From Paragonimus heterotremus (taxonomy: Eukaryota; Platyhelminthes; Trematoda; Plagiorchiida; Troglotrematidae), in contig LUCH01002090.1 in assembly GCA_013368495.1 (NCBI GenBank), forward strand, positions 13,798-77,797: a DNA stretch of 64,000 bases, written 5' to 3'. This document shows, one piece after another, positions 1 through 11,500 of this stretch (within the stretch, counting starts at the first letter, position 1; the number at the start of each line of letters is the position of its first letter). The notes beneath the pieces are model-generated. The model searched no databases and was not told the DNA's origin. It saw only the letters and a program-made list of their open reading frames with translations. The translations under genes and the position numbers were made by a program.

Positions 1-1326
1 TTTTGCGCATGGTTGGCCCACTTCGGCTTGATGTACAGCCAACGACATGACAAACAATTCTAAGTCTTCCTATCGGTTCGACTGATGATATGCAAGTCAC
101 GTTTAAAACTTCGGTAAACTGCGTAATATTACAGCCATCCATTCCTCATTGTTTACCGCGGCCATTCGGTGGAAGTGGTGACGACTGCGAAAAGAGTTTG
201 CCTTTTAAGCAACACGACAGACGAATTTTACCAGCCTACGCGCCTATGAAAGCAACACAAAAGGATTATGGAGCCCAACACCACATGGGCTGCCTTCATT
301 TGCACAGTCATTTTATCCGTTGCGAACGTTTTCACTGCAATCGGTTGGCCCATCGTTTCTCGAAAAATTTCGAACAGCCTATGTAGTGAAGCATACTTCT
401 CACTACGAACGCAACCGTGCATCACAGGTGTGCCGTGTCCCATGCTATCTGTTGCGAGGAACTGATAAAACTTCCAGGTTCGAAGGTATGAGGAAATGTA
501 CTGACGTACTTGTGCCTGTTTGACTCGTGGGTGGCACCCACATTCACATCATGCAATGAACGTCGGAATAGTTTAATCTGCTTTCGATTGGCAGAGCAGA
601 TATGCGTATATCTGTTGTCTTCCTACCTCATGATGCGCGCCACACCTATCGCAATAATCACCGACAGCACCTCAACGAGGTTCTCTAACGTTCCGTGACC
701 AGTCTTACAGAAGAAACTCACTCGACATTGCAGGTTTTAACTTGTGGCGGAGGTTTCTACACCAGCAGTTGTGATGAATTTCCCGTAACTATTCGCTACA
801 TACTGCCCAATGTCAGCAGCCGGTATAGTGTATTAGAATTGACCCCTGCATTCGTTCGACTCATTGCTGTTGAGTCTAAGATTCGTAGGATGTGACTGGT
901 GTAGCAGACGGTTGAGGCGGTCCCTTTGCTCCAACTGGAAAGGGCTCACAACTAGACACGTACCTCGTCGGAACACATGCAGCCTGTGTTGCGGGAACTG
1001 ATTCTTTGAAACTAACAACAGTTAACTTACTAGACAGGTCGCATACCCCTACATACAATCCTACACCTTTTATACTTCGTACAATGATAATAAATCTGCA
1101 CAGTTTCCAGGAAAATATGTCAATTTGCCTCATTGTACTTTAGAACAGTTTTCGACCTACGGCACGTCCCACAAACGTAAATAACGCTCACCTCATTCAT
1201 GTAACTTTGAAGGCACTCCTGGAACTGTGAGATAGTGTGGAATTCACCGTTCCCAAACACTGCCTTGGAAGTCGCAATATAATCCATTTCCTATAAATAA
1301 TAACAAATGAATGGAAATGGAGTAGT

Positions 1327-1350
1327 TAATAAATAAATAAATAAAAAATA
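1327..1350. repeat. (AAAT)n microsatellite
   Basis: A short run of AAAT/TAAA units, read directly from the sequence, decaying into an A-rich tract. Confidence 0.8.
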
Positions 1351-2708
1351 ACTTCGGCCCCCTTGTGTTAACATTGCCGTACACACAATCAATCACAATA
1401 ACTGCAGCCGTGCCGAATTTCGAAAAAGATTTACCATTGAGCCGTTTTCGATTAACGATCAGTTTAAAGAAACAGATATGAATCCATGAAGCAGAACTTG
1501 ACGATTTCAATTTCTACACTATGTGCCAGGCTAATGAGGCGGGTTTTTTCGGTAGAATAATTCTCCTAAACACGACAGCCGAGAAGATCACGGCCTACGA
1601 TTAGTAGTTGAGACGAGCGGCACAAGATGGAGGAACTTGTTAAAGTCTGCTGCCCGGAGTTCAAAAAGGTTTGTTATTCGATGAGTCACCAATAACTTCT
1701 TTAAAAGCTGGGGGACCGTAGTTTCAAAGCTGCTGTCATGGAATACGATGAATCTGGAATATTACGGGAAGGTTGAGGGGGCCGGTTCAAGTAGGGGTTG
1801 GCATATACTGGGCTTCTCGAGGGCAAGTTCCCGGGCAGCCACTGCTCACAACCTGCACGAGTGACCTGGTGACATCTCTCAGTCACCCGCACTACCTGTT
1901 CACGAGCGACGCAAATATGGTAGACAACCTCTCGGATGTAAACTTGCAACCAGATCTGGATAGACCTTAAGAATGATCAGCGGGTGATAATTACCACACA
2001 ATTTGGCCAGATACGAACAGTCACTAGAGAAGGAGCTCGTAAACTTCTAATGGTGCGTGGGAACCATACCATACCGTACCGAAGAGAAAGGTAGATTATA
2101 TGGATTTGGGCATTAGGGTTAGGGCTATATTTGGCAGCGGTGTGTGGTGCTCAGAATCCTCAATTAAGGCAAACGGGGCCTCCATGCAGCTGAGAGGAGC
2201 CTTTGTGAGTAGAAAGGTAGGGGTATTAATTCCCGTGTATGAAGTGTACCTGATGCACGCAGCACAAGGACAGAGTCCATCCTCCAAGAAGACAGAAAGT
2301 ACAAAGATTTGCCGGGTTGTTCGTATCAATGACTGGAAATGGCTTACACTTCTAGGTCCGTTCTCACACAGCAGCGAGGTAAAAAGAGTGATCTGAGTGA
2401 AACGTTACCGACGCCAGTGGATTTTCACATCTAGCTGGACCAGAAATTCTAACGTGGGACAGGTAAAAATGATGAAGGAAGCAAAGTCTTCAGCTATGAA
2501 ATGTTGCAGATCAGAATTCGTAGAAAGTAGACTTTTTATGTAGATGTAAGTGAGTGGAACAAACAACCTGCGGAAGTAATAGGGGTAAGCACGGTGACAG
2601 AAGTTAACCCGGGACAGAGTCATTGTTTACCGTCGGTGTTCCAGGAAATGCTGCGAGGAATTCAAATTTCGGGGAGTCGTATCCATATGGATAAACATTA
2701 GTAGCAAA

Positions 2709-2755
<47 letters not shown>

Positions 2756-2778
2756 CATCATCATCATCATCATCATCA
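2709..2778. repeat. Compound microsatellite (ATT)n-(ATC)n
   Basis: About fifteen ATT units pass without interruption into about eight ATC units. The poly-Asn, poly-Asp, poly-Ile and poly-Met stretches seen in translation are artefacts of this repeat, not protein. Confidence 0.97.
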
Positions 2779-4448
2779 AACGTGTGCAATCAACATACGT
2801 TCGTTTATTCCCCAACCCGCCGATAAACCAATTGCAAATCAAAAGAAACGGTCGTCAGAGCTAGTTTGTCATTGATAAGTTGCTGAAGTACAGCAAAAAT
2901 ATTAGACTAAGTGGAAGAAAACACGATCCAAATGCAACCTTGAATCTGTAGGATTTATAAATCTCAAACCAACTATTCACGCGAACAAGACCAAACACAA
3001 CAGAATATACACCAACAAAGATGTAGGGCATAGGTGAAACCAAGGTACACATAAACACGGGTTCCGCAGCGGAAAGTAAGTAGGGAATAAAATGTGTGGT
3101 GACAAGGCTGAACAAGCAAACGATATTCGGACTAAAAAATTAAAGTTAGAGCAAAGTTACATAAGAGCCCCACTTTTGCGCTTATAACTCTTATAATCGG
3201 ACTGTAAAAATTCATAAACCAATGCACATGCATTTCAGACTTTTAGGTGATATTACCTCATTTATACTACATTACAGTTGGTCCGCTTATGAATTACTCG
3301 ACCGGTTCCACATTCTATGAACTATCATAGAACTGTCTGAAATTTTTGAATAATGCTGACTTGCTATTGACGTGTCCGGATTTGGCGTTGCGCGGATAAC
3401 CGCGTCCGCATCAACCTTACCAATACACTTAATGTGAATGTTCTTTCGAGTCAAGTTTCTGATTTTGGACCGTGTGAAAGTTGTCGAGATCGCTGTTCTT
3501 TGTGTGAACTTTTATTCATCTTAGTCGTTACGGGACCAGTCTTTGCGAAGAAAGCTCGTGGTTCCTACCAGGTGGATTTGGAATATAATAAGTAACGTCT
3601 AGTATGGGAATATATGAAGACATGGAATGTGGTCGCTAATTTCAATCACACACACGGCTGTTTTCACACAATCAACACAGGCAGCTGCTTCAAAAAGTGT
3701 TACTATCACTATGCTGAGACTTCGCGCGTCTGCTAGTTATGCAAATTAATGCGATTCTGTTATGTCTGATCATTGAATTTTCCGGTCTATTCATTTCATT
3801 CTGTTTGTCGGTGATCTGTTTTGTTTTATACTGTTGGTTTCCCAGCTGTCCTGGTAGATGCACTGCCCCTCCGTGATGTACGTACTATCTTATTTTTGAA
3901 CGTTGTGCCCACCACTGTTAACTTTCGAATGCAAATTTATTGCAAACCAGCCGGCAGCGTCACTACAACCTCAGTCGTTGCTTGATACTGAATCTTTCAT
4001 CTTTGCGGTTGTGGTCTACATCATCCAAGATGACAATGTTCCATTAGTCACTACTGGGGATGTCACAAAACCATCCCAGTGGTGGTTTGAATTCTCAAAG
4101 TAGGCAAGCAGTTGGCAGGAAATTCATCCTAGTGGCTGTCGTCTGGTGGTTGCACGAGCGGGCTTCTCAAGTTCGCTTCCCTGGAGCCTTGGTGTTTATC
4201 CCTCGAAACATGTCTGTTTGTAGAATGAGTTACTCATCAAACCGCACTGTTTGCAGACTCATCTGTCTTCTCGTCCCGACTTTCGAACTGCGTATGCATT
4301 ACACCAGAATATCCTCCGCGCACCAGTCACCAAACGGAAGATCTATAATTGCTGAAGGGCTAAAGGGTTAAAAGTTTGTTTGTTCAGGAGCAACGTGCCG
4401 CAGCGACCATGCTTTTCTCTGCCTGAGAGTGCCACATTAACTGTCCGC

Positions 4449-4494
4449 TACTACATGCTACATGCTACTATATGCCACTACATGCCACTACATG
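4449..4494. repeat. Short tandem repeat, CTACATG(C) type
   Basis: Imperfect reiterations of CTACATGC / CCACTACATG, read directly. An AATAAA lies about 30 bases downstream. No function is assigned. Confidence 0.7.
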
Positions 4495-4889
4495 ATAAGT
4501 GATTATTTCTACTTCTAACCTGTAAATAAAGCTAGCTCCCCTTATGAACTGGACAGTTTTTTGAAAGAGCTGAGAATTTCTGCGAATCTAAGTGAAGTTT
4601 ACCGAAGATTCGTATACCCCGTTTACCACAAGAAGCATTCTCACAAAAGGGGCAATTTTCTGTGATCATGCGGCCAATATAGGAGTACACAGAACCATTT
4701 CGATTATTGATTTCACTCAGGTCGCGTCAACTGATAAAAATCTCACAAATCATAATTGTCATACAGAAGCAAACCATGCGGTAGTCTCCGGATCAGCACT
4801 GTATTCATTCTGATAGCCTATAAACGTATGGTCAATTTTAATTATTAGGACAGGTATATGTAGTGTAATGTGCGACCGAAACCAGCAGG

Positions 4890-5101
4890 CGCGCAAGAAT
4901 TGAATTTGGAGTGGTGACGGAGCGTGCTGTTGTGTTGTCGGCGCCGTCTTGGTTATCGTTTGTGTAAGTCGTGTACATGCTTACTGAGCCTTTGGCTCAT
5001 GCTTGTTTCTTGTTGTTTCCTTTTTACAGGGCTGTCGTTGTAACCCCTACTTCGGAAAAGCATTGTCCCCCGGTGTCTTCACTTTGCCCCAAAGTTCGTC
5101 G
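4890..5101 (+). other. Possible two short exons with a 66-bp mini-intron
   Basis: A GTAAGT donor at 4964-4969 is followed by a pyrimidine-rich tract and a TTTTTACAG acceptor ending at 5029. The next segment, 5030-5101, ends exactly at a second perfect GTAAGT donor (5102-5107), so it has the shape of a 72-nt internal exon. If the first segment is read so that it ends in GT, the junction codon is GTG and the frame stays open across both segments. Flukes are known for very short introns near gene starts, so this could be the 5' end of a gene. I recognise no protein and no convincing downstream exon. Confidence 0.3.
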
Positions 5102-5107
5102 GTAAGT

Positions 5108-5714
5108 GTCACGGACGAGCACAGAGGAAACAGTCGGCTTGCATGTTACAATAGGGGTGGATGTGTTGGTTTAGGGAAAATACCAAAACAAAAATATGGG
5201 AATAGTGACAACTACAGCAGCTGCAATCTCAACACAAATTAATTCTAAACACGCCGGAAGGACTGTAACGTTTGAACACAACGATATCAATAAGTCGAAG
5301 AATGAGTTTACCGCTGACCCAGCAATTTTGTTTTTATCAATAACATTTTTCAAGGTTGTTTGTTTTTTGAAAAAGGTGTTGAATCTCGCGCTCGCTCAGT
5401 GTGTTTTTGTTGTATGCCTGCAGTCTGGTATGGTGTAAGTATTTTATTTAAATTCGGTTCGAAAATATTCGCGGACGCGTTGTGGTCAGGCATCCATAAG
5501 TAGTTTTTTCAATTACAGTTTCCCATTTTGCACTGCTTAATTAAGTAATTGGCTGACTAATTACTTAATTAATGCAACATTGTACATTACGTTGTGCGTC
5601 AATGCACAAAGTTAACTCAGAACTTATACGTGTCTTGTGATGGCTATATTTACTTCCTTCCTTGCACCCTTCCTTGCTTGTAAGCAATTTAAACATAGTT
5701 ATGGGTATTGTGCA
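5108..5714. other. Non-coding stretch with a 14-bp AT-rich hairpin
   Basis: No gene is seen. Bases 5537-5550 (TTAATTAAGTAATT) are the exact reverse complement of 5559-5572, separated by an 8-nt spacer, giving a strong stem-loop. Confidence 0.6.
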
Positions 5715-5734
5715 TTTTGTTCAATTTGGCGTAA

Positions 5735-6099
5735 GCTATAGCTACATGGTCGTAGTCCATGAGCGCAGTAAGCTGCACAAAGCATCATAAGATCACACCT
5801 GTATTGATCGGGACGACTAAAATAAAGTCCTGCTTATTGCCTCCAAAACAAGTTTCAAGAGGCCATTTAATAATGCGGAATATATGCAGGATGATAGAAA
5901 AAGCTCCTGTTGGTTTTGAAAAAGTGCACAGTTACAATACATAATTATATCAGGATACAGCGTAAAAGTTGGCCGATATGAAGGACTTATTAGGCCGTTT
6001 TAGTCGATATAGGTTACTTTAAATTTGTAGCAATATAGGCGGTCGCGTGCGTTTTGTGCAACTGTCTGCGCTCACAGACTACGACCATGTAGCTATAGC
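5735..6099. mobile_element. Foldback (MITE-like) element with imperfect terminal inverted repeats
   Basis: The 23-base block at 5735-5757 recurs as its exact reverse complement at 6077-6099. With mismatches the similarity extends inward about 25 bases (GAGCGCAG, CTGCACAAA and their complements) and a little way outward (GGCG). The interior of about 300 bp has no coding potential. This is the architecture of a small non-autonomous foldback DNA element. I could not identify a target-site duplication, so the outer ends are uncertain. Confidence 0.5.
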
Positions 6100-6106
6100 C
6101 AACGCC

Positions 6107-6150
6107 GTTCATTTTGTACACGAAAAATATTTTTCGTGTACAAAATGAAC
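6107..6150. repeat. Perfect 44-bp palindrome
   Basis: Bases 6107-6128 are the exact reverse complement of 6129-6150 with no spacer. The palindrome begins 8 bases outside the right arm of the foldback element and may belong to its end. Confidence 0.95.
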
Positions 6151-6424
6151 ACCACCTATTTAAATTGATTCGACTTAGAAATACACTTTCGGTGCTCTTG
6201 TCTCGTCTTCTTGGTGCTCCTGTTTCACATAGATCAAGATTGCCTATAGAGAGCTATTCAGTGACTGCATTTTGAACTGACTATTGGCGTTTATACTTTT
6301 GTATTGGGTTAGGCTCTCGCATAGTCCCAAAAAACATCAAAATAAAAAACGCAGTAGGGTTTGAAAACAAACCGCCTATTTCCAGCAATATTCGGAAATA
6401 CGATAAGTAGTTATAACCACTCAA

Positions 6425-7286
6425 GTGGTTTAAAATGCCTTCTCAATGGGGTATGAAACGCGAATAATAGTTCAGTATGCCGAGGAATCGTCGGAGTTGG
6501 GTCATTGCAGTGGGAATCGGAAAAGTCGAGGTAGATTCAGCTTTATCTGGTAAGGTGTGATGTCGGTTTGACCGATGCGATGTCCCAGGAAATCCAATGG
6601 ACAACTCCGAAGACATACACATCGATGTTGATTCCAATATTATATTGCGCGTAACAGTCGAAAACGGTACAAATATGGGAAAAGTGCTCCTCTTTCGAGG
6701 GGCTAACGATCAAGAGATCGTCGATGTAAACGTATACAAAAGGGTGTCTACGTATTATTTCGTTCATCAATCGTTGAAATATTTTAGCTGCATTACGAAG
6801 CCCAAAGGGTATCCAAGTGAACCAGAGGTGTCCAAAGGGTGTTGTAATGGCTGTCTTCGGGATTTCCTTTCCGTCAACCCAAATATGATGTTAAACGCCT
6901 ACTAGTTCTATTTTAAGGAAAGCAGCGGCGCCGTCGAGACCTGGAGAAAAATCATGTATACGTGATACAAGGTACCTGTCCGGAATTATACAGTTGTTGA
7001 GTGCGCGGTAATCACAGCGAGGTATCCAAACGTTTGGAGGCTTTTTGAGTACCATGTGCGGTGTTTCCGTCGAATGGCTATTTGAAAGTCGAGTTCTGCC
7101 TATCTGAAGCATATTTTTGGATTCAGCCTTGGCTATTCTAAGTCTTTCTGGATGTAAACGGCGTGGACGGCTAGAAACCAAAATGCCGCCCGTTGTATTA
7201 TGACGCACCACATTGTGCCTAACAGTCTGAGCATGTGAGCACGGCCGGATTAACGGGGGAAAACCTTTCAGCAGTGTTGCGGACAA
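6425..7286 (-). pseudogene. Gypsy reverse transcriptase remnant (YIDD)
   Basis: The RT is split over at least three frames: 7286-6891 (fingers: RPRRLHPERLRIAKAESKN, then RALNNCIIPDRYLVSRIHDF and AAAFLKIEL), a middle stretch with EIPKTAITTPFG and IPFGLRNAA, and 6770-6543 with VYVYIDDLLIVSPSKEEH. The last recognisable block, LRRFLGILNYYSRFIPH, normally connects RT to RNase H, and the homology ends there. The Asp pair of the catalytic box is intact although the frame is not. Confidence 0.85.
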
Positions 7287-7372
7287 CAGTGTTGGCAGAA
7301 GAGCAGGCCGGATGCCGCTTGATGCAATCGTCGATTGGACGCCATTTACTGTGCAGGCGGTAATGTTATCAA

Positions 7373-7804
7373 TTAACTAACGCTTATTGACATTAACGGA
7401 AAATTTAACATGTGACAGGAAGTTGGCACCGATGAGTGGCGTCTGAACGTCGACAAGCAGGGATATCTATTGGAAACATCGCGGGAAACCCAGGTTGACA
7501 GTGATTGAGCATTCCCTGAGAATTTTGCTGAGACTTTGATTTGCGGTCTGTAAAGTGTATTAGCCGGGTTGAAGTCGGTCATTTGTTTGCGTTAGAATAA
7601 CGGTGATTTTGGTTTCGGTATCGATAAGGAACTGTAAGTTAGTCGATTGCTGTCTGATATCGAAAAGGCGACTAGTACCTGTTGGGCCAGCGACAGTCTT
7701 CGCCGAAACTGGCTGGCCTGTCGGATTGATGGTGACGCGTGACGAGTTCGGAATGTGCACGGTTGGGTGCACTTCTTCGCTTTGTGCCGATAGTTTTGTT
7801 GGTA
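7373..7804 (-). pseudogene. Gypsy aspartic protease remnant
   Basis: A segment reading SRLFDIRQQ then LQFLIDTETKITVI stands where the retroviral-type aspartic protease belongs, between gag and RT. The catalytic triad is normally Asp-Thr/Ser-Gly; here the Gly is replaced (IDTE), which by family knowledge would abolish activity. The downstream part moves into a second frame (7582-7373), where only blocks such as SLSTWVSRDV and FRRHSSVPTSCHMLNFPL can be followed. Confidence 0.65.
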
Positions 7805-8525
7805 TCAACACACATCTGAGGGATTGCGATAATTAGGTCGCGCGAGGCTTCTGGGTAAATACCTCTTCAGCTCGTTGATCTGCATAGTCATCCTGTCCAT
7901 ACGACGGCACATCTCTGTCAAAAGTTTTGGACTATCATCAGTTGTTGTGATTGAAGGGGACGACTTGGAAATGGTTAAGGTTGCGGCACCCAAAGGTTGT
8001 GAAGGAAAGTTTTCCGATACCTTATTCTCAAGGGCTGCCAATTTTTCGACCGAGCTGTCTTCATCCATAGCTGCCAAAATGTGTGATACCGCGAATGAAA
8101 GCTTTCCCGTCCACAACTGCTTTAGGATGACATCATCAAGCTTTCGCTGGCCCAAAAGACCTCTCATATAACGTAACAGTCGGGATGGGGACCAATTATC
8201 TAGCTCGGCTGAAGTGAAGACATCATGTAACAGTTTTTCTTTCAACTCCCAAGTCCGTTTTACGATTGCGTTTTTTAAAAGAATATAGGAAAAATCTGAT
8301 GGAACTGGTTCCAGCAGCTTTTTCACCTCCGCGGCAACATTAAAAGGAAGGAATTACACAACGTATGAGAACGTTGTTTTCCATGATGTTATCCGCCTGG
8401 TGGTAAAGACAGCTACACTCTGATGGAACCACAGTCGAGAATTTCGGGCGCTGTATTCGGGCACTTTTAAAGCAACACTTTGCTTGGTTTCACTGTCAAT
8501 GTCAGCGGTATCGTCAAGCCTTGAT
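7805..8525 (-). pseudogene. CsRn1-like gag remnant
   Basis: Gag of this lineage is a capsid-like structural protein that packages the element RNA in cytoplasmic particles. The N-terminal block lies in one frame (8525-8354, around RNSRLWFHQSVAVF and ITSWKTTFSYVV). After a break near 8340 the gag continues in another frame (8326-7805, 173 codons) with KKLLEPVP, LLRYMRGLLGQ, LKQLWTGKLS and the LAALENKVSE helix. These blocks match the capsid-type gag of CsRn1 relatives. No zinc knuckle is seen. The frame break and the absence of an upstream LTR argue against function. Confidence 0.8.
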
Positions 8526-8559
8526 GATAATACAAAAAATGAATGGAGCACTGTTCGGA

Positions 8560-11500
8560 AAAAATAGGCGGGCTCACCAATTTCGTAGTGGCCTTATCAA
8601 TCAAATGATAAAAGTGAACAAAATATGGTAATATCAAAGAAAAATTGCAACGGTAACAAGTGGGCGCAAAAGGCATGCGTGCAAACAAAACGAAAAACCT
8701 GTCAGTGAAATAAGAACTCACTGATATTTCAAGGTCTGTTGAATTAAAAAGGACCCCACCAGCGAAAAAGGCAGTGCAAAAAATGAGATCCGGAACTTGA
8801 CCAACGGATAATTTCACACGAGGTGTGGGATGATAAGCATTAAGCGTCGACAGATCAGTCGATACGCGGAGCTAGAGTATTTCACCGTCCAATCACTTTA
8901 TCAGTCCAAAAACCCGCACAAACGAAGGAGGCAGACGGTGCACGGTAACTACCGTTTATTTGGTTTGACGATTAAATTCAAAAAGTGATGGTTTCAAACA
9001 AGGGCACAAATGAAGCTAAGAAAACGGTATATACAAAAGCGTACAAAAACGAATTACAAAATATAACTATGATTTGTGGACATTATATACACAATCTTCA
9101 CCGTACACCTTTTCCAGACTGACAGAAAGAGGGTTACATTCAAGGTAAACAGGCAGTGGGAAACGCAACCTAACTCTCTGCAACTTAGTAAGGAGAACAT
9201 ATATGATGATAGTGATAGGAAAAACTGAAGAATACTCATCTGGCGAATAACTTCCAAGCGATTTGTATAAATGTAACACCATACACTGCTGTGTTTGTTA
9301 CCGTTTGTAATAAAGGCTTCTAGATAATTTTGTTTTAAGTAAAACAACATATCAAAAATACACGACTTTCCGAAGGTACCCAATTGCCAACTTATCTTTT
9401 TTTTTACCCCGAAATAGTCAAAACAGTGAATCTTCGTAGATAAACGATAACGAACTTATTTGGCCAGAATCTTCACTTACCGCTGCAGGACACATTCAGT
9501 CACCTGCAAACCAACTTCCTATAACAAACATCAGCCAGTTAACAGAAGCTAGTTAGGTTACCCCTCACCTACCAAAAAATGTTAGAGGGAACGTGTAACA
9601 GTGGACACCTTTGGAAGTGAACTGTCCTTCGTAAGACTAGTACTATTTCACACAAACCAAAGTCGACCAATCACACTTGAGTTTTACCTTGTTAAAGCTT
9701 TCTATAGTCGTTAACTAGTCACATGGTAGCTGTTTCTGGGCTAAGTGAAGTACATAGGGCGTATCAAGTCAGTGATAAGTTTACAAGCTAAAAATGAATG
9801 CATTGGCTGGAACAGTTTTGAAAAGTCATGTCTTTCATGTCCTACTTCATTATGTTCACCTACACTTCAGTCTTGTGGTGATACAGTTCCTTTCAAAACC
9901 TTGAAGTGCATTCTCATTTATTGCGCATACATTCGTCGTCACTGTCATCATCTTAGACAGCAATACATCAATGGTTCTCATTTATGCTAAACTGCCTTAC
10001 CGTTATTAAGGTAAAATCAAGCCTCATCGAAAGATAAAAAAAGAAATGTAAGAAAAGAGGTTATTGATGATAAACTAAACCATGCCTGTACTTGGACATT
10101 CAACACCAAGGTGCCTACACCTTCAGAACAAACGAAGAATCTGTGAGTGGAATTAAGACGCTATTAATGAAACAACTCCCTGAAGACTTTCACTGCTCCG
10201 CATCGTTAGGTTCACTTACTTCACAAACAACTCGGCCAAAATCGACAACATTCACGCTACAGTGTTCGATCAACAATCGTTTCATCTAACCTCTCCAGCC
10301 ACTGACTCTGTGAATTACAGTAGCTCCATCCTTAGAAATGAATCCGATCTACGTTGGTCAACCTTTTGATGAACGGCATATTTTTCTCACAAAGATCATC
10401 ATCCGTCCACCTCACACCTCACGTCAGTTAGCTGCAACACTGACAAATATTGCTCACTGTGGTAGACGACTTGCTGTGCATACTTAATACTTCAACAAAA
10501 CAACTCTCTCGGCATTCACGACAGAAACTCACCTCCCAACCTCTACTTTGCTTTTCCCGATGCGAGCGGTCAGATGTGGAAATACAGTGCGTTTTTATAC
10601 AGCGTAAATTGCATTAAACTGTCGTTGTCGATACACAGTTATTTTCAACCGGTAGATGTACATGCGCCCCGAGCAGTTCACTAAGCCCACATACTATAAT
10701 CATGTGATTATAACCAATACCACTATTGAATATACTCTCATGGCCGGTCTGGTGAACACCAGAGGGCACATTAGGTCATTTATACATCCACTGGCCTAAC
10801 GAGGATTTATGCCAACTATGACCGTCCAATGAGTCATTTCCACCACTTAACTTCTGCATTTTTTCCATCGTGGCCAGATAAAATTTAATCCTTCATTATT
10901 GTAATTTCTTGAAGATTCTCAGTGCTTTTTCCATAATCATTTATACATTTCGTGTCAGTAGGCCTCTCAGAGGTCGATGTGGAGGAGACAAAGTTTGAAG
11001 TAGTAATATATTTTTATCCGTCCACAACAACACACTTGGTCCTTGAGCGAACTCAATAAAATTTGGTGAACCTCGTTATAGATCGTGTGATTCGTGCCTA
11101 CGCCATTACCACGTAAACGGCATTTCTAAATAACGTTTACTGACGTTGCGAATTATATTTCATTATATTTAACTGTTTTTTTCTTCGATGACACACATTT
11201 CGTGAAACCCCGAGCTATTTTTGTCGTTCATTGTGTATTTATCCCGCACCTTACTCGTCGTTTAAAATTGGCTCATCAAAGGACAAAGTTGGATGCGGTA
11301 CTCCATTATCAACCGCCCTAAGAGTCTCATATAATCCGTGATATGACGCTAACTCAGTGAACACCACTACGAACAGTGTGACTTAAGACCGCGCCTTTTG
11401 CTCACGTAGTTGTGGTCCGAAGCGCAGCCGATTGCGTTGATCGTATGAGGATATTTATAAGTTCATATCCTTCAACTGAGTGATTGTCGACTACCAGGGT

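Larger units (their letters stand above)
1..4880. other. No recognisable gene; AT-leaning intergenic DNA
   Basis: I see no conserved domain, splice-bounded exon pair or transposon protein here on either strand. The open frames are short, overlap each other on both strands and have the composition of chance translations. Simple repeats near 1.33 kb, 2.7 kb and 4.45 kb are listed separately. An AATAAA motif near 4525 follows the CTACATG-type repeat and could be a polyadenylation signal of something unrecognised. Confidence 0.5.
6425..8525 (-). mobile_element. Truncated Ty3/Gypsy retrotransposon, CsRn1-like gag-pol remnant
   Basis: Read on the minus strand, a gag (8525 to 7805), a protease region and an RT (about 7230 to 6425) follow in the usual Ty3/Gypsy order. 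The RT region contains the conserved block ending in ALNNCIIPDRYLVSRIHDFS, then FVYVYIDDLLIVSPS (the catalytic DD box) and LRRFLGILNYYSRFIPH. These blocks and the gag resemble the CsRn1/Kabuki lineage known from flukes. RNase H, integrase and both LTRs are missing: similarity stops abruptly just after the RT near 6425. Frameshifts and stops divide every domain, so the copy is dead. Confidence 0.88.

Noticed and set aside
2604..2842. Minus-strand frames with poly-Asp/Asn and poly-Met/Ile runs
   Set aside because: They are translations of the (ATT)n(ATC)n microsatellite.
4120..4200. Possible tRNA-like segment (GTTCGCTTC near 4170)
   Set aside because: The B-box-like word has mismatches at required positions, no A-box is correctly spaced, and no cloverleaf could be drawn.
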